The notes under the pieces: model-generated | What the model was told of the DNA's origin: nothing | What the model saw: the letters and a program-made list of their open reading frames with translations, nothing else | Database searches by the model: none | Origin: Porcipelethomonas sp964621265 | GTDB lineage: Bacteria; Bacillota; Clostridia; Oscillospirales; Ruminococcaceae | Assembly: GCA_964621265.1 (NCBI GenBank) | Contig: CAZULQ010000041.1 | Coordinates: 1 to 16,106, forward strand | DNA: 16,106 nt | Direction: 5' to 3' | Shown: in pieces, positions 1-6,184 of the stretch | Layout of the letters: the number at the start of each line of letters is the position of its first letter | How positions within the stretch are numbered: position 1 is the stretch's first letter | Program-made: the position numbers and the translations under genes

Positions 1-65
1 TCTAAAGACTTTACATTTTCTTGTCATAACGCACATAATCATTAATCTGTACGTGTCAGAACCTA

Positions 66-94
66 TTGAAAATCAATAAAAACTATGGTATAAT
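66..94 (+). promoter_or_regulatory. Sigma-A promoter of the HAD phosphatase gene
   Basis: TTGAAA (66-71) and TATAAT (89-94) are separated by exactly 17 bp, and a TG at 86-87 makes this an extended -10. Transcription should start near 101, leaving a very short leader that is mostly the AAAGGAG ribosome binding site. This placement rules out the in-frame upstream codons from 66 as the translation start. Confidence 0.85.
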
Positions 95-116
95 AAAAGC
101 AAAAAGGAGAAAAAAT

Positions 117-767
117 ATGATTATTAAAGGTATTATATTTGATATGGACGGGCTTATGCTCGATACAGAGAAGCTTCTCACACGATTCTGGATAGAATCT
201 GCGAACGAATTCGGGTTTGATATGAAAATGGAACACGTCCTCGGAATAAGAAGTCTTGCTGCAAAATATGCAATTCCAAAGCTTCAGGGAATATTCGGAG
301 AAACATTTGATTATCACGCCGTCAGAAACAGACGTATTGAAATAATGAATAAGTACATTCAGGAAAACGGTATTGAAAAGAAAAAGGGTCTCGATGAACT
401 GCTTTCATACTTAAAAGGCAGATATAAAATCGCCGTCGCAACGGCGACAGACTACCCGAGAACGGAAATGTATCTTAAACGGGTAGGGGTGTTTGACTAC
501 TTTGATGAAATAATCTGCGGACCTATGGTCGAAAACGGCAAGCCTGCACCTGATATTTATCTTAAAGCAAGCGAAGTTTTAGGACTTGAGCCATGCGAAT
601 GCATCGCCATTGAGGATTCACCAAACGGCATTCTTTCAGCACACCGTGCAGGCTGTAATCCGATAATGGTTCCTGATTTATCACAGCCTGACGAAGAAAT
701 TTCCGCACTTATTTATGCAAAGGCAGACAGTCTTTCAGATGTTATAGAAATTTTAGAAAAATTGTAA
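117..767 (+). CDS. HAD-superfamily hydrolase, beta-phosphoglucomutase-like
   Basis: This 216-aa cytoplasmic protein is a haloacid dehalogenase-type phosphatase or phosphomutase of the HAD-IA group. Motif I is DMDGLMLDTE (nucleophile D9, acid/base D11), motif II is the Thr near 109 in VATATD, the motif III lysine is K142 in NGKPAPD, and motif IV is the acidic pair E166/D167 in IEDSPNG. The helical cap occupies roughly residues 18-85, as in beta-phosphoglucomutase and phosphoglycolate phosphatase relatives. The ATG at 117 is chosen because AGGAG lies 7 bases upstream; a longer in-frame reading would start inside the promoter. The substrate cannot be read from sequence. The gene is monocistronic: the following unit has its own promoter. 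There is no signal peptide. Confidence 0.9.
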   Translation: MIIKGIIFDMDGLMLDTEKLLTRFWIESANEFGFDMKMEHVLGIRSLAAKYAIPKLQGIFGETFDYHAVRNRRIEIMNKYIQENGIEKKKGLDELLSYLKGRYKIAVATATDYPRTEMYLKRVGVFDYFDEIICGPMVENGKPAPDIYLKASEVLGLEPCECIAIEDSPNGILSAHRAGCNPIMVPDLSQPDEEISALIYAKADSLSDVIEILEKL

Positions 768-771
768 TATT

Positions 772-826
772 TTCACACTTTTTTCACACAAACTTTAAGA
801 TTAATTTAAGAAAGTATCGGTATAAT
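772..826 (+). promoter_or_regulatory. Pho-box-like direct repeats and -10 of the VTC/DUF4956 unit
   Basis: Four hexamers recur every 11 bp: TTCACA at 772 and 783, and TTTAAG at 794 and 805. Each is separated by 5 bases. A TATAAT follows at 821-826, 10 bp after the last repeat, and no consensus -35 stands at 798-803. Bacillus PhoP boxes are TT(A/C/T)ACA-type hexamers with about 5-bp spacers covering roughly -60 to -22, and PhoB boxes have the same 11-bp period over the -35 region. With a start near 833 the repeats cover about -61 to -23. The arrangement is seen directly; binding by a PhoP-type regulator is inferred. Confidence 0.6.
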
Positions 827-890
827 AAAACCATACTAATTGAGCAGTGAACAAAAATATAAATCACGACTTACATTATTCAAAAAAATA

Positions 891-938
891 TGAGGGGAGG
901 AAAAATCCGTAAAACATATAAAACGGATTTAAAAAAGT
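891..938 (+). promoter_or_regulatory. Hairpin-bridged ribosome binding site of the VTC gene
   Basis: The only Shine-Dalgarno-like run before the start codon at 939 is AGGGGAGG (893-900), 38 bases away. Between them lies a hairpin with arms AAATCCGT (903-910) and ACGGATTT (923-930) and a 12-base loop. Folding it leaves 2 + 8 = 10 unpaired bases between the site and ATG, which is a workable spacing. The bases next to ATG are A-rich and contain no ribosome binding site. A comparable hairpin bridge is known for phage T4 gene 38. Confidence 0.5.
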
Positions 939-1688
939 ATGGCTATTAATACATTTAAAAGAAGAGAAGTTAAATTCATGCTTAACATGCAGCAGTACAA
1001 CGCCCTGCTTGAAACTCTTGAAGAATATATGGTTCCTGATGAATACTGCAGAAACGGTAATGAGTATGGTATATACAATATATACTATGATACTCCCGAC
1101 AGTTTTCTTATAAGAGAATCACTTTCAAAGCCTTATTACAAGGAAAAGCTCAGACTGAGAAGTTATTTTTCACCTGCAGGTCCGACAGACAAGGTTTTCC
1201 TTGAAATCAAAAAGAAGATTAATAAAATCGTTACAAAAAGACGTGTAACAATGACTCTTGAACAGGCTGAACGCTATATCAGAACAGGTCAGCGTCCTGA
1301 AACAACAAAGTACATAACAAATCAGGTTCTCAATGAAATAGACCATTTCAGAAGCATGTACGATATTGCCCCTGCACAGTACATAAGCTATCAGAGAATG
1401 GCTTTCTTCGGCAAGGACAACAAGGATTTCCGTCTTACCTTTGACAGAGCGCTCACAGACAGACGATATGACTTGACTCTCAGCAAGGAAAGCTACGGCA
1501 GACTTATTATTCCGCCAGACCGCAGACTTATGGAAGTCAAGGTTACAGATTCAATCCCTATCTGGCTCAGTGAAAAGTTCTCAGAGCTCGGAATTTATAA
1601 GCAGAGCTTTTCTAAATACGGCAGAGCATACCAGCATTTTGTGCTGGATAAAATAAACAAGGAAAAAGGAGAAAATATTTATGCCTGA
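939..1688 (+). CDS. VTC-domain protein, polyphosphate polymerase family
   Basis: This 249-aa protein is a single VTC domain, the tunnel-fold catalytic domain of the yeast vacuolar transporter chaperone that makes polyphosphate from ATP. The fold's basic and acidic lining is recognisable: K12 in KRREVKF, KEKLRLRSY (68-76), EIKKK (89-93), TKRR (99-102), RLTFDR (165-170), MEVKV (198-202) and the terminal FSKYGRA (224-230). The ATG at 939 gives the usual N-terminus of the family. It overlaps the DUF4956 gene by 8 bases, so the two are co-translated, and bacterial VTC proteins commonly sit beside DUF4956. Function as a polyphosphate polymerase is inferred from the family and is not proven for bacterial single-domain members. 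The Pho-box-like upstream region fits a phosphate-storage role. Confidence 0.85.
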   Translation: MAINTFKRREVKFMLNMQQYNALLETLEEYMVPDEYCRNGNEYGIYNIYYDTPDSFLIRESLSKPYYKEKLRLRSYFSPAGPTDKVFLEIKKKINKIVTKRRVTMTLEQAERYIRTGQRPETTKYITNQVLNEIDHFRSMYDIAPAQYISYQRMAFFGKDNKDFRLTFDRALTDRRYDLTLSKESYGRLIIPPDRRLMEVKVTDSIPIWLSEKFSELGIYKQSFSKYGRAYQHFVLDKINKEKGENIYA

Positions 1689-2421
1689 ATTATTTGACTC
1701 AATTATCAAACCAACGGTTGATGCAGCCGGAAACACAATGTATGACGCAACAGGTAATCCTGTGACAGATGTTACACTCGGAATCTTTATCGCCTGTCTT
1801 TTATCAGCAGCAGCAATCGGTCTTATCGCAAGCTTAGTTTACAAGTTCACACATAAAAAGGAAGGCTATATGCAGGGTTATGTCTTAACTCTTGTAATGC
1901 TTCCGGCAGTTGTTTCACTTATAATTCTTCTTATCAACGATACATCAAAGGCTCTCGGTCTTGCAGGTGCGTTCTCACTCGTAAGATTCAGAAGCGTTCC
2001 CGGTGACCCGAAGGACATCGCTTACATATTCTTCTCAATGGCAGCAGGTGTTGGATGTGGTCTCGGTTATATTACATACTCATTCATCTTCCTTATTGTT
2101 TTAAGTGCAATTATGATTGTTCTCAATGCTTTCAGATACGGTGCACCGACAACATCAGCTATGACGCTTAAAATCACAGTTCCTGAAAACCTCAATTACC
2201 AGGGTCTGTTTGACAAGGTACTTGACGAAAACACAGAAAGCTGGAGACTCAAGAGAGTTAAGACAATCGATTTTGGTACACTCTTTGACCTCGTTTACAG
2301 CATAGAAATCAAAAATGATGTTGACCAGAAGAAGTTTATTGACGATATAAGAACATTAAACGGCAACCTTAATGTTACACTTATTCTCTACAAATATGAC
2401 GACCAGGTTTATGCTAAATAA
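1681..2421 (+). CDS. DUF4956 membrane protein, partner of the VTC protein
   Basis: This 246-aa integral membrane protein has about four hydrophobic helices (approximately residues 31-55, 64-84, 107-128 and 130-149) and a soluble C-terminal domain from about 155. The conserved segment FSLVRFRSVPGDPKDIAYIF (98-117) is typical of DUF4956. The start overlaps the end of the VTC gene by 8 bases and has AAGGAG 9 bases upstream. Its constant pairing with VTC-domain proteins suggests it anchors or feeds the polymerase at the membrane, perhaps handling the polymer, but no biochemical role is established. An intrinsic terminator follows within 20 bases, so this is a two-gene unit. The CotH-type gene often found nearby is not here. 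Confidence 0.85.
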   Translation: MPELFDSIIKPTVDAAGNTMYDATGNPVTDVTLGIFIACLLSAAAIGLIASLVYKFTHKKEGYMQGYVLTLVMLPAVVSLIILLINDTSKALGLAGAFSLVRFRSVPGDPKDIAYIFFSMAAGVGCGLGYITYSFIFLIVLSAIMIVLNAFRYGAPTTSAMTLKITVPENLNYQGLFDKVLDENTESWRLKRVKTIDFGTLFDLVYSIEIKNDVDQKKFIDDIRTLNGNLNVTLILYKYDDQVYAK

Positions 2422-2440
2422 TCATTCCTTCCCATTATAC

Positions 2441-2480
2441 AAAAGCCTCCGATTTTTAAAATCGGAGGCTTTTGATTTTG
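2441..2480 (+). terminator. Rho-independent terminator after the DUF4956 gene
   Basis: Arms AAAAGCCTCCGATTTT (2441-2456) and AAAATCGGAGGCTTTT (2458-2473) are perfect complements, giving a GC-rich core flanked by A and T runs. It ends the VTC/DUF4956 unit. The A-run makes it potentially active on both strands. Confidence 0.9.
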
Positions 2481-2503
2481 TAACATATACTTCCCTAACC
2501 CGA

Positions 2504-2544
2504 TATAATATGGTATAATCATATATATTGAAGGGAGTCCCTTT
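2504..2544 (+). promoter_or_regulatory. Promoter and ribosome binding site of the amidase gene
   Basis: Two TATAAT hexamers lie at 2504-2509 and 2514-2519. The second is preceded by TG one base away (extended -10), which can offset the lack of a recognisable -35. The AAGGGAG ribosome binding site (2531-2537) sits 7 bases before ATG and lies inside a small inverted repeat, AAGGGA-G-TCCCTT, which could weakly occlude it. Confidence 0.6.
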
Positions 2545-3288
2545 ATGCCTAAAATATTTTTAAGTCCGTCAACACAGGAATGGAATCAGTATGTAACAGA
2601 CGGAAATGAACAGCTGTACATGAATCTGCTTGCCGACAGAATGGAGCCTTATCTGCGCTCGAGCGGAATCGCATTCGTAAGAAACGACCCCGACAGAAAC
2701 GTTACGGGGGCAATCTACGACTCAAACGCAAATTATTATGATGTACACTTAGCGCTTCATTCAAACGCCGCACCCGAAAGTCTCTCAGGACGGCTAAGAG
2801 GAATTGATATTTACTTTTCGCCTTACAGCTATGACAGCGAGCGTCTTGCGACAATCATCGCAAACAATCTGAGGGCTATCTATCCCCTGCCTGACAAATC
2901 AAGAGCAGTCCCGACAACAAGTCTAGGTGAAGTCACGCAGACAAGGGCAACGGCTGTTCTGTGCGAACTCGGTTATCATGATAATGTTGAAGATGTGACA
3001 TGGCTTAAAAACAATCTTGAAGCTATTGCCGCAAACCTCGTAAACTCCCTCTGCGACTATTTCGGTATACCTTTTGTTGCGGCGGGACCTGTCATGAACG
3101 GTATTGTTGCGGCAGGCGGCTCTAATCTTAATATCCGTGACTATCCGTCAATGGGCGGCAGAATTATCGGTTCTATACCTGACGGCGCAAGAGTTACTAT
3201 TTACGGCGATGTCGGAAACGGCTGGTATGTTGTAAGCTACAACGGTGTAACAGGCTACGCAAGCAGTCAGTTTATAGTTGCTGGATAG
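2545..3288 (+). CDS. N-acetylmuramoyl-L-alanine amidase-like protein, Amidase_3 plus SH3b
   Basis: This 247-aa protein combines an Amidase_3-type domain (residues 1-175) with one bacterial SH3 wall-binding domain (about 184-246, with LNIRDYPS and GYASSQFI). Amidase_3 enzymes cut the bond between muramic acid and L-alanine in peptidoglycan using zinc. Visible residues are E22 in GNEQLYMN (likely second zinc ligand), H72 in ALHSNAA (third ligand) and E141 in LCELGYHDN (catalytic glutamate). The usual first histidine of the DxGHGG motif is replaced by LSPSTQ (6-11), a variant in which metal binding may differ. There is no signal peptide or membrane segment, so export would need another route or the protein may act like a phage lysin. 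The radical SAM gene follows after 22 bases. Confidence 0.8.
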   Translation: MPKIFLSPSTQEWNQYVTDGNEQLYMNLLADRMEPYLRSSGIAFVRNDPDRNVTGAIYDSNANYYDVHLALHSNAAPESLSGRLRGIDIYFSPYSYDSERLATIIANNLRAIYPLPDKSRAVPTTSLGEVTQTRATAVLCELGYHDNVEDVTWLKNNLEAIAANLVNSLCDYFGIPFVAAGPVMNGIVAAGGSNLNIRDYPSMGGRIIGSIPDGARVTIYGDVGNGWYVVSYNGVTGYASSQFIVAG

Positions 3289-3310
3289 TTTTTTTAAAGG
3301 ACGTGAAAAA

Positions 3311-4255
3311 TTGTTTATATACTCAGACGACAACAAGCGCTATCACACGCTTGCTTACTACAACAAACACAAGTATGGAAAAAAGGTTTTCAAGGCGGTC
3401 ATAGACGCGGGCTTTACCTGTCCCAATAAGGACGGGAAAATAAGTCATGGCGGCTGTGCATTCTGCCGTGGAGGCAGCGGATATTTCACAGGCTCACCCG
3501 AGCTTTCCGTTGCCTCCCAGCTTGACGCTGAAATAGAGCGTATCAGACAAAAGCACGAGAATGCGGGAATTATTGCGTATTTCCAGGCAAACACCAATAC
3601 ATACGCCCCACTTGAAATGCTCAGAAAAATATATCTTCCCGTAGCACAGAATCCCGAAATAACGGGGATTTCAATAGGAACCCGTGCAGACTGTATTTCA
3701 GATGAAATTGCAGACTTTCTTCTTGAACTTTCAAAGCTTACAGACTTAACTGTCGAACTTGGAATGCAGTCCGTTCACAACGAAACACTCCGTAAAATGA
3801 ACATAGGGTGCAGTCATGAAAAGTTTATTGAGGGCTACACAAAACTAAAGGACAGGGGCATCAGAACCTGTCTGCACATCATAAATGGTCTTCCCTCTGA
3901 AACTGAGGAAATGATGCTTGAAACAGCAAGGCAGACTGCTCTGCTTGCGCCGTCTGCTGTGAAAATACAGCTGCTTCACGTTCTGAAAGACACTCCGCTC
4001 GAAAAAATGTATCTCGAAAATGCCTTTGACACAATGGAAATGGACGAGTATATTTCCGTTGTTGTAAGCCAGCTGGAGCTGTTGCCTCCCGAAACTGTAG
4101 TCGAAAGAATTACAGGAGACGGCGATAAAAAATATCTTGTTGCACCGATATGGAGTACCAATAAAATCGCAGTTTTAGGCGGCATAGACAAGGAATTTGC
4201 AAGGCGTAACAGCTTTCATGGAAAATTTTTCGGAAATTTGCAAAAAAGTACTTGA
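3311..4255 (+). CDS. TIGR01212-type radical SAM protein (YhcC-like)
   Basis: This protein of about 314 aa belongs to the radical SAM family TIGR01212 (E. coli YhcC-like). The iron-sulfur cluster site is C37-x11-C49-x2-C52 in the segments DAGFTCPNKDG and GGCAFCRGG, which is the spacing of this family and not the common CxxxCxxC. The GTRADC segment, the LGMQS segment and the INGLPSET segment follow, as in the family core. The reaction is unknown; proposals involve RNA modification. The start is taken as TTG at 3311 with AAAGGA 9 bases upstream. A reading from TTG at 3278 would overlap the amidase end and has no ribosome binding site. It shares the amidase promoter. The rpmE promoter overlaps its last codons. 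Confidence 0.85.
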   Translation: MFIYSDDNKRYHTLAYYNKHKYGKKVFKAVIDAGFTCPNKDGKISHGGCAFCRGGSGYFTGSPELSVASQLDAEIERIRQKHENAGIIAYFQANTNTYAPLEMLRKIYLPVAQNPEITGISIGTRADCISDEIADFLLELSKLTDLTVELGMQSVHNETLRKMNIGCSHEKFIEGYTKLKDRGIRTCLHIINGLPSETEEMMLETARQTALLAPSAVKIQLLHVLKDTPLEKMYLENAFDTMEMDEYISVVVSQLELLPPETVVERITGDGDKKYLVAPIWSTNKIAVLGGIDKEFARRNSFHGKFFGNLQKST

Positions 4256-4280
4256 TTTTTTTTGTAGGATATGATATAAT
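4252..4280 (+). promoter_or_regulatory. Sigma-A promoter of rpmE
   Basis: TTGATT (4252-4257) and TATAAT (4275-4280) are spaced by 17 bp with a TG extension at 4272-4273. The -35 lies over the last codons of the radical SAM gene. Transcription should start near 4287, leaving a leader of roughly 88 bases before rpmE. Confidence 0.8.
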
Positions 4281-4286
4281 AACTGA

Positions 4287-4374
4287 GTTAATGAATTATC
4301 AATAGCACTACTGTCTAAAGTAACTGATGGGCTGCTGTGTTAATCATAATTGATTATTGAAAGAGGTGACAATC
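4287..4374 (+). promoter_or_regulatory. rpmE 5' leader, possible L31 autoregulatory leader
   Basis: The leader before the L31 start is about 88 bases, much longer than needed for the ribosome binding site (GAGGTGA, 6 bases before ATG). It contains a perfect hairpin TAATCA-TAAT-TGATTA (4340-4355) just upstream of that site. L31 leaders that bind the protein and repress translation have been described in Firmicutes. Assignment to that class is inference; I cannot align the fold. Confidence 0.35.
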
Positions 4375-4578
4375 ATGAGAGAAGGAATTCATCCAAACTT
4401 TGAAAAGTGCACTATTACTTGCCACTGCGGTAATGTAATGGAAACTCGTTCAACAAAGGGCGATATCAAGGTTGAAATCTGTTCTAAGTGCCATCCGTTC
4501 TACACAGGCAAGCAGAAGCTTATCGATACAGGCGGACGTGTTGACAGATTCAAGAAGCGTTTCAATATGGACAAGTAA
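4375..4578 (+). CDS. rpmE: 50S ribosomal protein L31
   Basis: This 67-aa protein is a full-length large-subunit ribosomal protein bL31. It starts MREGIHPNFEK, diagnostic of the family, and is the zinc-containing type: C16 and C18 (TCHCGN) with C36 and C39 (CSKCHPFYTGKQK). The ATG at 4375 is chosen over an in-frame reading from 4357 because GAGGTGA lies 6 bases before it. It has its own strong promoter and an intrinsic terminator right after the stop, so it is a single-gene unit. In many Firmicutes rpmE lies near prfA; here about 10 kb of other genes separate them. Confidence 0.97.
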   Translation: MREGIHPNFEKCTITCHCGNVMETRSTKGDIKVEICSKCHPFYTGKQKLIDTGGRVDRFKKRFNMDK

Positions 4579-4585
4579 TAAAAAC

Positions 4586-4612
4586 GGACGGCTTTGTGTC
4601 GTCCTTTTTTTA
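4586..4612 (+). terminator. Rho-independent terminator after rpmE
   Basis: GGACGGC (4586-4592) pairs with GTCGTCC (4598-4604), including one G-U pair, around a 5-base loop. Seven T residues follow directly. Confidence 0.88.
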
Positions 4613-4629
4613 TACACGGAGATTACATT

Positions 4630-5253
4630 ATGAAATATATTACTATCAAGGCACCATGCTCACATTCATTCACAGAAAAGCGTTCGGAGTTTATTGCTCA
4701 CCTCTGCCCTGTTGAGACGAATGATGAAGCTGTGGCTTTTATAAATAAAATCAAGGAACAGCACAGAAAAGCAAGACACAACGTCTACGCCTATATTCTT
4801 CAGAATGACAATATAACACGTTATTCTGATGACGGTGAGCCGCAGGGTACGGCAGGAGTGCCTGTACTTGATGTTTTGCAGAAAAACAATCTGACCGACA
4901 TATGCTGTGTTGTAACACGTTATTTCGGAGGAATACTTCTCGGAGGCGGAGGGCTTGTCAGAGCATATTCTCACAGTACTGCACTTGCGGTCGAGGAAGC
5001 TGAAATACTCAGAATGTACAGCTGTGCAAAGCTGAAGCTCACTATCCCCTATGACCTTTACGGCAAGATTACATATATTCTCCCCGACTATGAAATCAAA
5101 CAGCTTGAAACTGACTACGCAAACGATGTCACAATGACTGTATGCGTCAAAACAGAGCTTGAAAAACCGTTTACAGACAAGCTTATAGATGTCACATTCG
5201 GAAAAATCCAGATTGAGCGACTCGATGAAACCTTTACCGATTTTTCTGAGTAA
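4630..5253 (+). CDS. YigZ/IMPACT family protein (UPF0029 plus DUF1949)
   Basis: This 207-aa cytoplasmic protein belongs to the YigZ (YvyE)/IMPACT family. The N-terminal UPF0029 domain has the signatures SDDGEPQGTAGVP (66-78) and VVTRYFGGILLGGGGLVRAY (94-113), and the C-terminal DUF1949-like domain is at about 135-190. Bacterial members are of uncertain function; the eukaryotic relative modulates translation control through GCN1. The ATG at 4630 is preceded by CGGAG 9 bases upstream. An earlier reading would start inside the rpmE terminator. No promoter of its own is evident, so it may depend on read-through of that terminator or on a weak promoter. Confidence 0.9.
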   Translation: MKYITIKAPCSHSFTEKRSEFIAHLCPVETNDEAVAFINKIKEQHRKARHNVYAYILQNDNITRYSDDGEPQGTAGVPVLDVLQKNNLTDICCVVTRYFGGILLGGGGLVRAYSHSTALAVEEAEILRMYSCAKLKLTIPYDLYGKITYILPDYEIKQLETDYANDVTMTVCVKTELEKPFTDKLIDVTFGKIQIERLDETFTDFSE

Positions 5254-5309
5254 AATAAGTATAGTGGAGATTATATGGATATACATGTAATTCGAATAGT
5301 TAAATTTTC

Positions 5310-5345
5310 AATGCCTGAGAGTAACATCTCGGGCATTTCCTATTA
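5310..5345 (+). terminator. Probable terminator after the YigZ gene
   Basis: AATGCCTGAGA (5310-5320) pairs with TCTCGGGCATT (5327-5337) over 11 bp with one G-T pair and a 6-base loop. The T-rich tail TTCCTATTATT is imperfect, so termination may be partial. Confidence 0.6.
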
Positions 5346-5398
5346 TTAAATCATTTGATTCGTTGTCGAAAACTGTGCAATAAATTTGTCGGAAAATA

Positions 5399-5413
5399 TG
5401 TTATACTATAAAT
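5399..5413 (+). promoter_or_regulatory. Extended -10 promoter of the first small paralogue
   Basis: TG-T-TATACT (5399-5407) forms an extended -10. No well-spaced -35 is visible. The 12-mer TATACTATAAAT at 5402-5413 occurs again at the second paralogue's -10 (5796-5807). Confidence 0.55.
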
Positions 5414-5437
5414 ATACTAAATTCGGAGGATAAATAC

Positions 5438-5698
5438 ATGCTTTACAAAATAATCAAAACACAGTCAAGCTCTGATGAGCTTATAAGCTATTCACTTTTC
5501 AGGCACCATGCTGAAGCGGACGACCTCAGAGCTGAAACCTACGGCATTATTGCTGTCGACCGTTACAAAAGCAATACAGTTAACGATGTCACAACGGATA
5601 TTTTTACCGCAGAAAAGCTTATGGCGGAATTATCTGATAATTCTGTTAGGGTTGATTCTATTGTTGATTACATAATCGACTATTTAAGTGAATTGTAA
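5438..5698 (+). CDS. Small DUF6514-like protein, copy 1
   Basis: This is an 86-aa soluble acidic protein without signal peptide or membrane segment. It is 51% identical (44 of 86 positions, ungapped by eye) to the protein encoded at 5855-6115. Shared blocks are IIKTQ (5-9), SYSLF, TYGIIAVD, a central DV.TD segment, VRV and the C-terminal IDYLS.L. The pattern (N-terminal strand, YGI, a D-rich turn, a helix with AEKLM, then a C-terminal helix ending in DYL) resembles DUF6514 proteins common in Ruminococcaceae; this name is tentative. No function is known. CGGAGGA lies 8 bases before ATG. It has its own extended -10. Confidence 0.8.
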   Translation: MLYKIIKTQSSSDELISYSLFRHHAEADDLRAETYGIIAVDRYKSNTVNDVTTDIFTAEKLMAELSDNSVRVDSIVDYIIDYLSEL

Positions 5699-5733
5699 TA
5701 AACTCATAATCTGTATAATAATCTCTGTAAATT

Positions 5734-5755
5734 TATGTAAAATAAATTTTACATA
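5734..5755. repeat. Palindrome between the two small paralogues
   Basis: TATGTAAAAT (5734-5743) and ATTTTACATA (5746-5755) are perfect inverted arms around AA. It is AT-only apart from one G-C pair per arm, so a poor terminator. It lies 18 bp upstream of the -35 of copy 2 and could be an operator. Confidence 0.5.
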
Positions 5756-5772
5756 CGTAAATAAAATTTAAC

Positions 5773-5801
5773 TTGAAATAACATAAAAAATACAGTATAC
5801 T
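5773..5801 (+). promoter_or_regulatory. Sigma-A promoter of the second small paralogue
   Basis: TTGAAA (5773-5778) and TATACT (5796-5801) are spaced by exactly 17 bp. The start should be near 5808, which gives a leader of about 47 bases. Confidence 0.8.
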
Positions 5802-5807
5802 ATAAAT

Positions 5808-5843
5808 GTTAAATTGATTATAGTTAAATCAATTACGGTTAAA
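5808..5843 (+). repeat. Three GTTAAA repeats at 15-base spacing in the leader of copy 2
   Basis: GTTAAA occurs at 5808, 5823 and 5838, exactly 15 bases apart, between the predicted transcription start and the ribosome binding site. The same stretch also folds: AATTGATT (5812-5819) pairs with AATCAATT (5827-5834). Meaning unknown; a regulator or RNA element is possible, chance in AT-rich DNA is also possible. Confidence 0.4.
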
Positions 5844-5854
5844 GGAGAAAAGTT

Positions 5855-6115
5855 ATGAATTACGAGATTATTAAAACCCAGGCAAATTCAGAAAAACTTA
5901 CAAGCTATTCACTTTTCACACGCAAGGTTCAGGAGGATAACCTCACTGCCGATACATACGGTATTATAGCCGTCGATTTCGACTCTAGCGTCACTATTGA
6001 CGATGTCGCAACAGACTTTTACGTCGCCGATGCCTTGCTTAACCTTTTAACTCAAAGCGCCGTCAGAGTGGCGGGTGTTCGTGACTGCGTAATAGACTAT
6101 TTAAGCAATTTATAA
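5855..6115 (+). CDS. Small DUF6514-like protein, copy 2
   Basis: This 86-aa protein is the second of a tandem pair, the same length as copy 1 and about half identical to it. Conserved positions cluster in IIKTQ, SYSLF, TYGIIAVD and the C-terminal IDYLSNL, while the region after D41 and the helix at about 58-68 diverge. That is the pattern of an old duplication kept under selection. AAAGGAG is 8 bases before ATG. It has its own -35/-10 promoter and a strong terminator 6 bases after the stop, so the two copies can be expressed separately. Family naming is tentative and no role can be assigned. Confidence 0.8.
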   Translation: MNYEIIKTQANSEKLTSYSLFTRKVQEDNLTADTYGIIAVDFDSSVTIDDVATDFYVADALLNLLTQSAVRVAGVRDCVIDYLSNL

Positions 6116-6117
6116 TA

Positions 6118-6150
6118 GAAAAATCCGGCTTTTATAAGCCGGATTTTTTT
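6118..6150. terminator. Bidirectional terminator between copy 2 and the phage-derived cassette
   Basis: AAATCCGGCTT (6121-6131) pairs with AAGCCGGATTT (6136-6146) with a 4-base loop. T-runs occur on both strands. It closes the plus-strand small-protein gene and the convergent minus-strand LRR gene. Confidence 0.9.
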
Positions 6151-6184
6151 GTTTATCTCTTTACGTAATTTTGAATCTGCCTAT

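Noticed and set aside
10..26. TTTACA and TTGTCA at 11-bp spacing near the left edge, similar to a Pho box for the HAD gene
   Set aside because: Only two hexamers are present and they lie more than 60 bp upstream of the -10 at 89, whose promoter already has a good -35.
4666..5286. 206-codon open frame antisense to the YigZ gene
   Set aside because: It is a frame shadow: the plus-strand protein has full family motifs, while this reading has low-complexity Cys/Ile-rich sequence and no ribosome binding site.
5275..5349. 24-codon frame with GGAG before ATG after the YigZ gene
   Set aside because: Most of it is the terminator-like hairpin at 5310-5337, and the peptide has no recognisable features.
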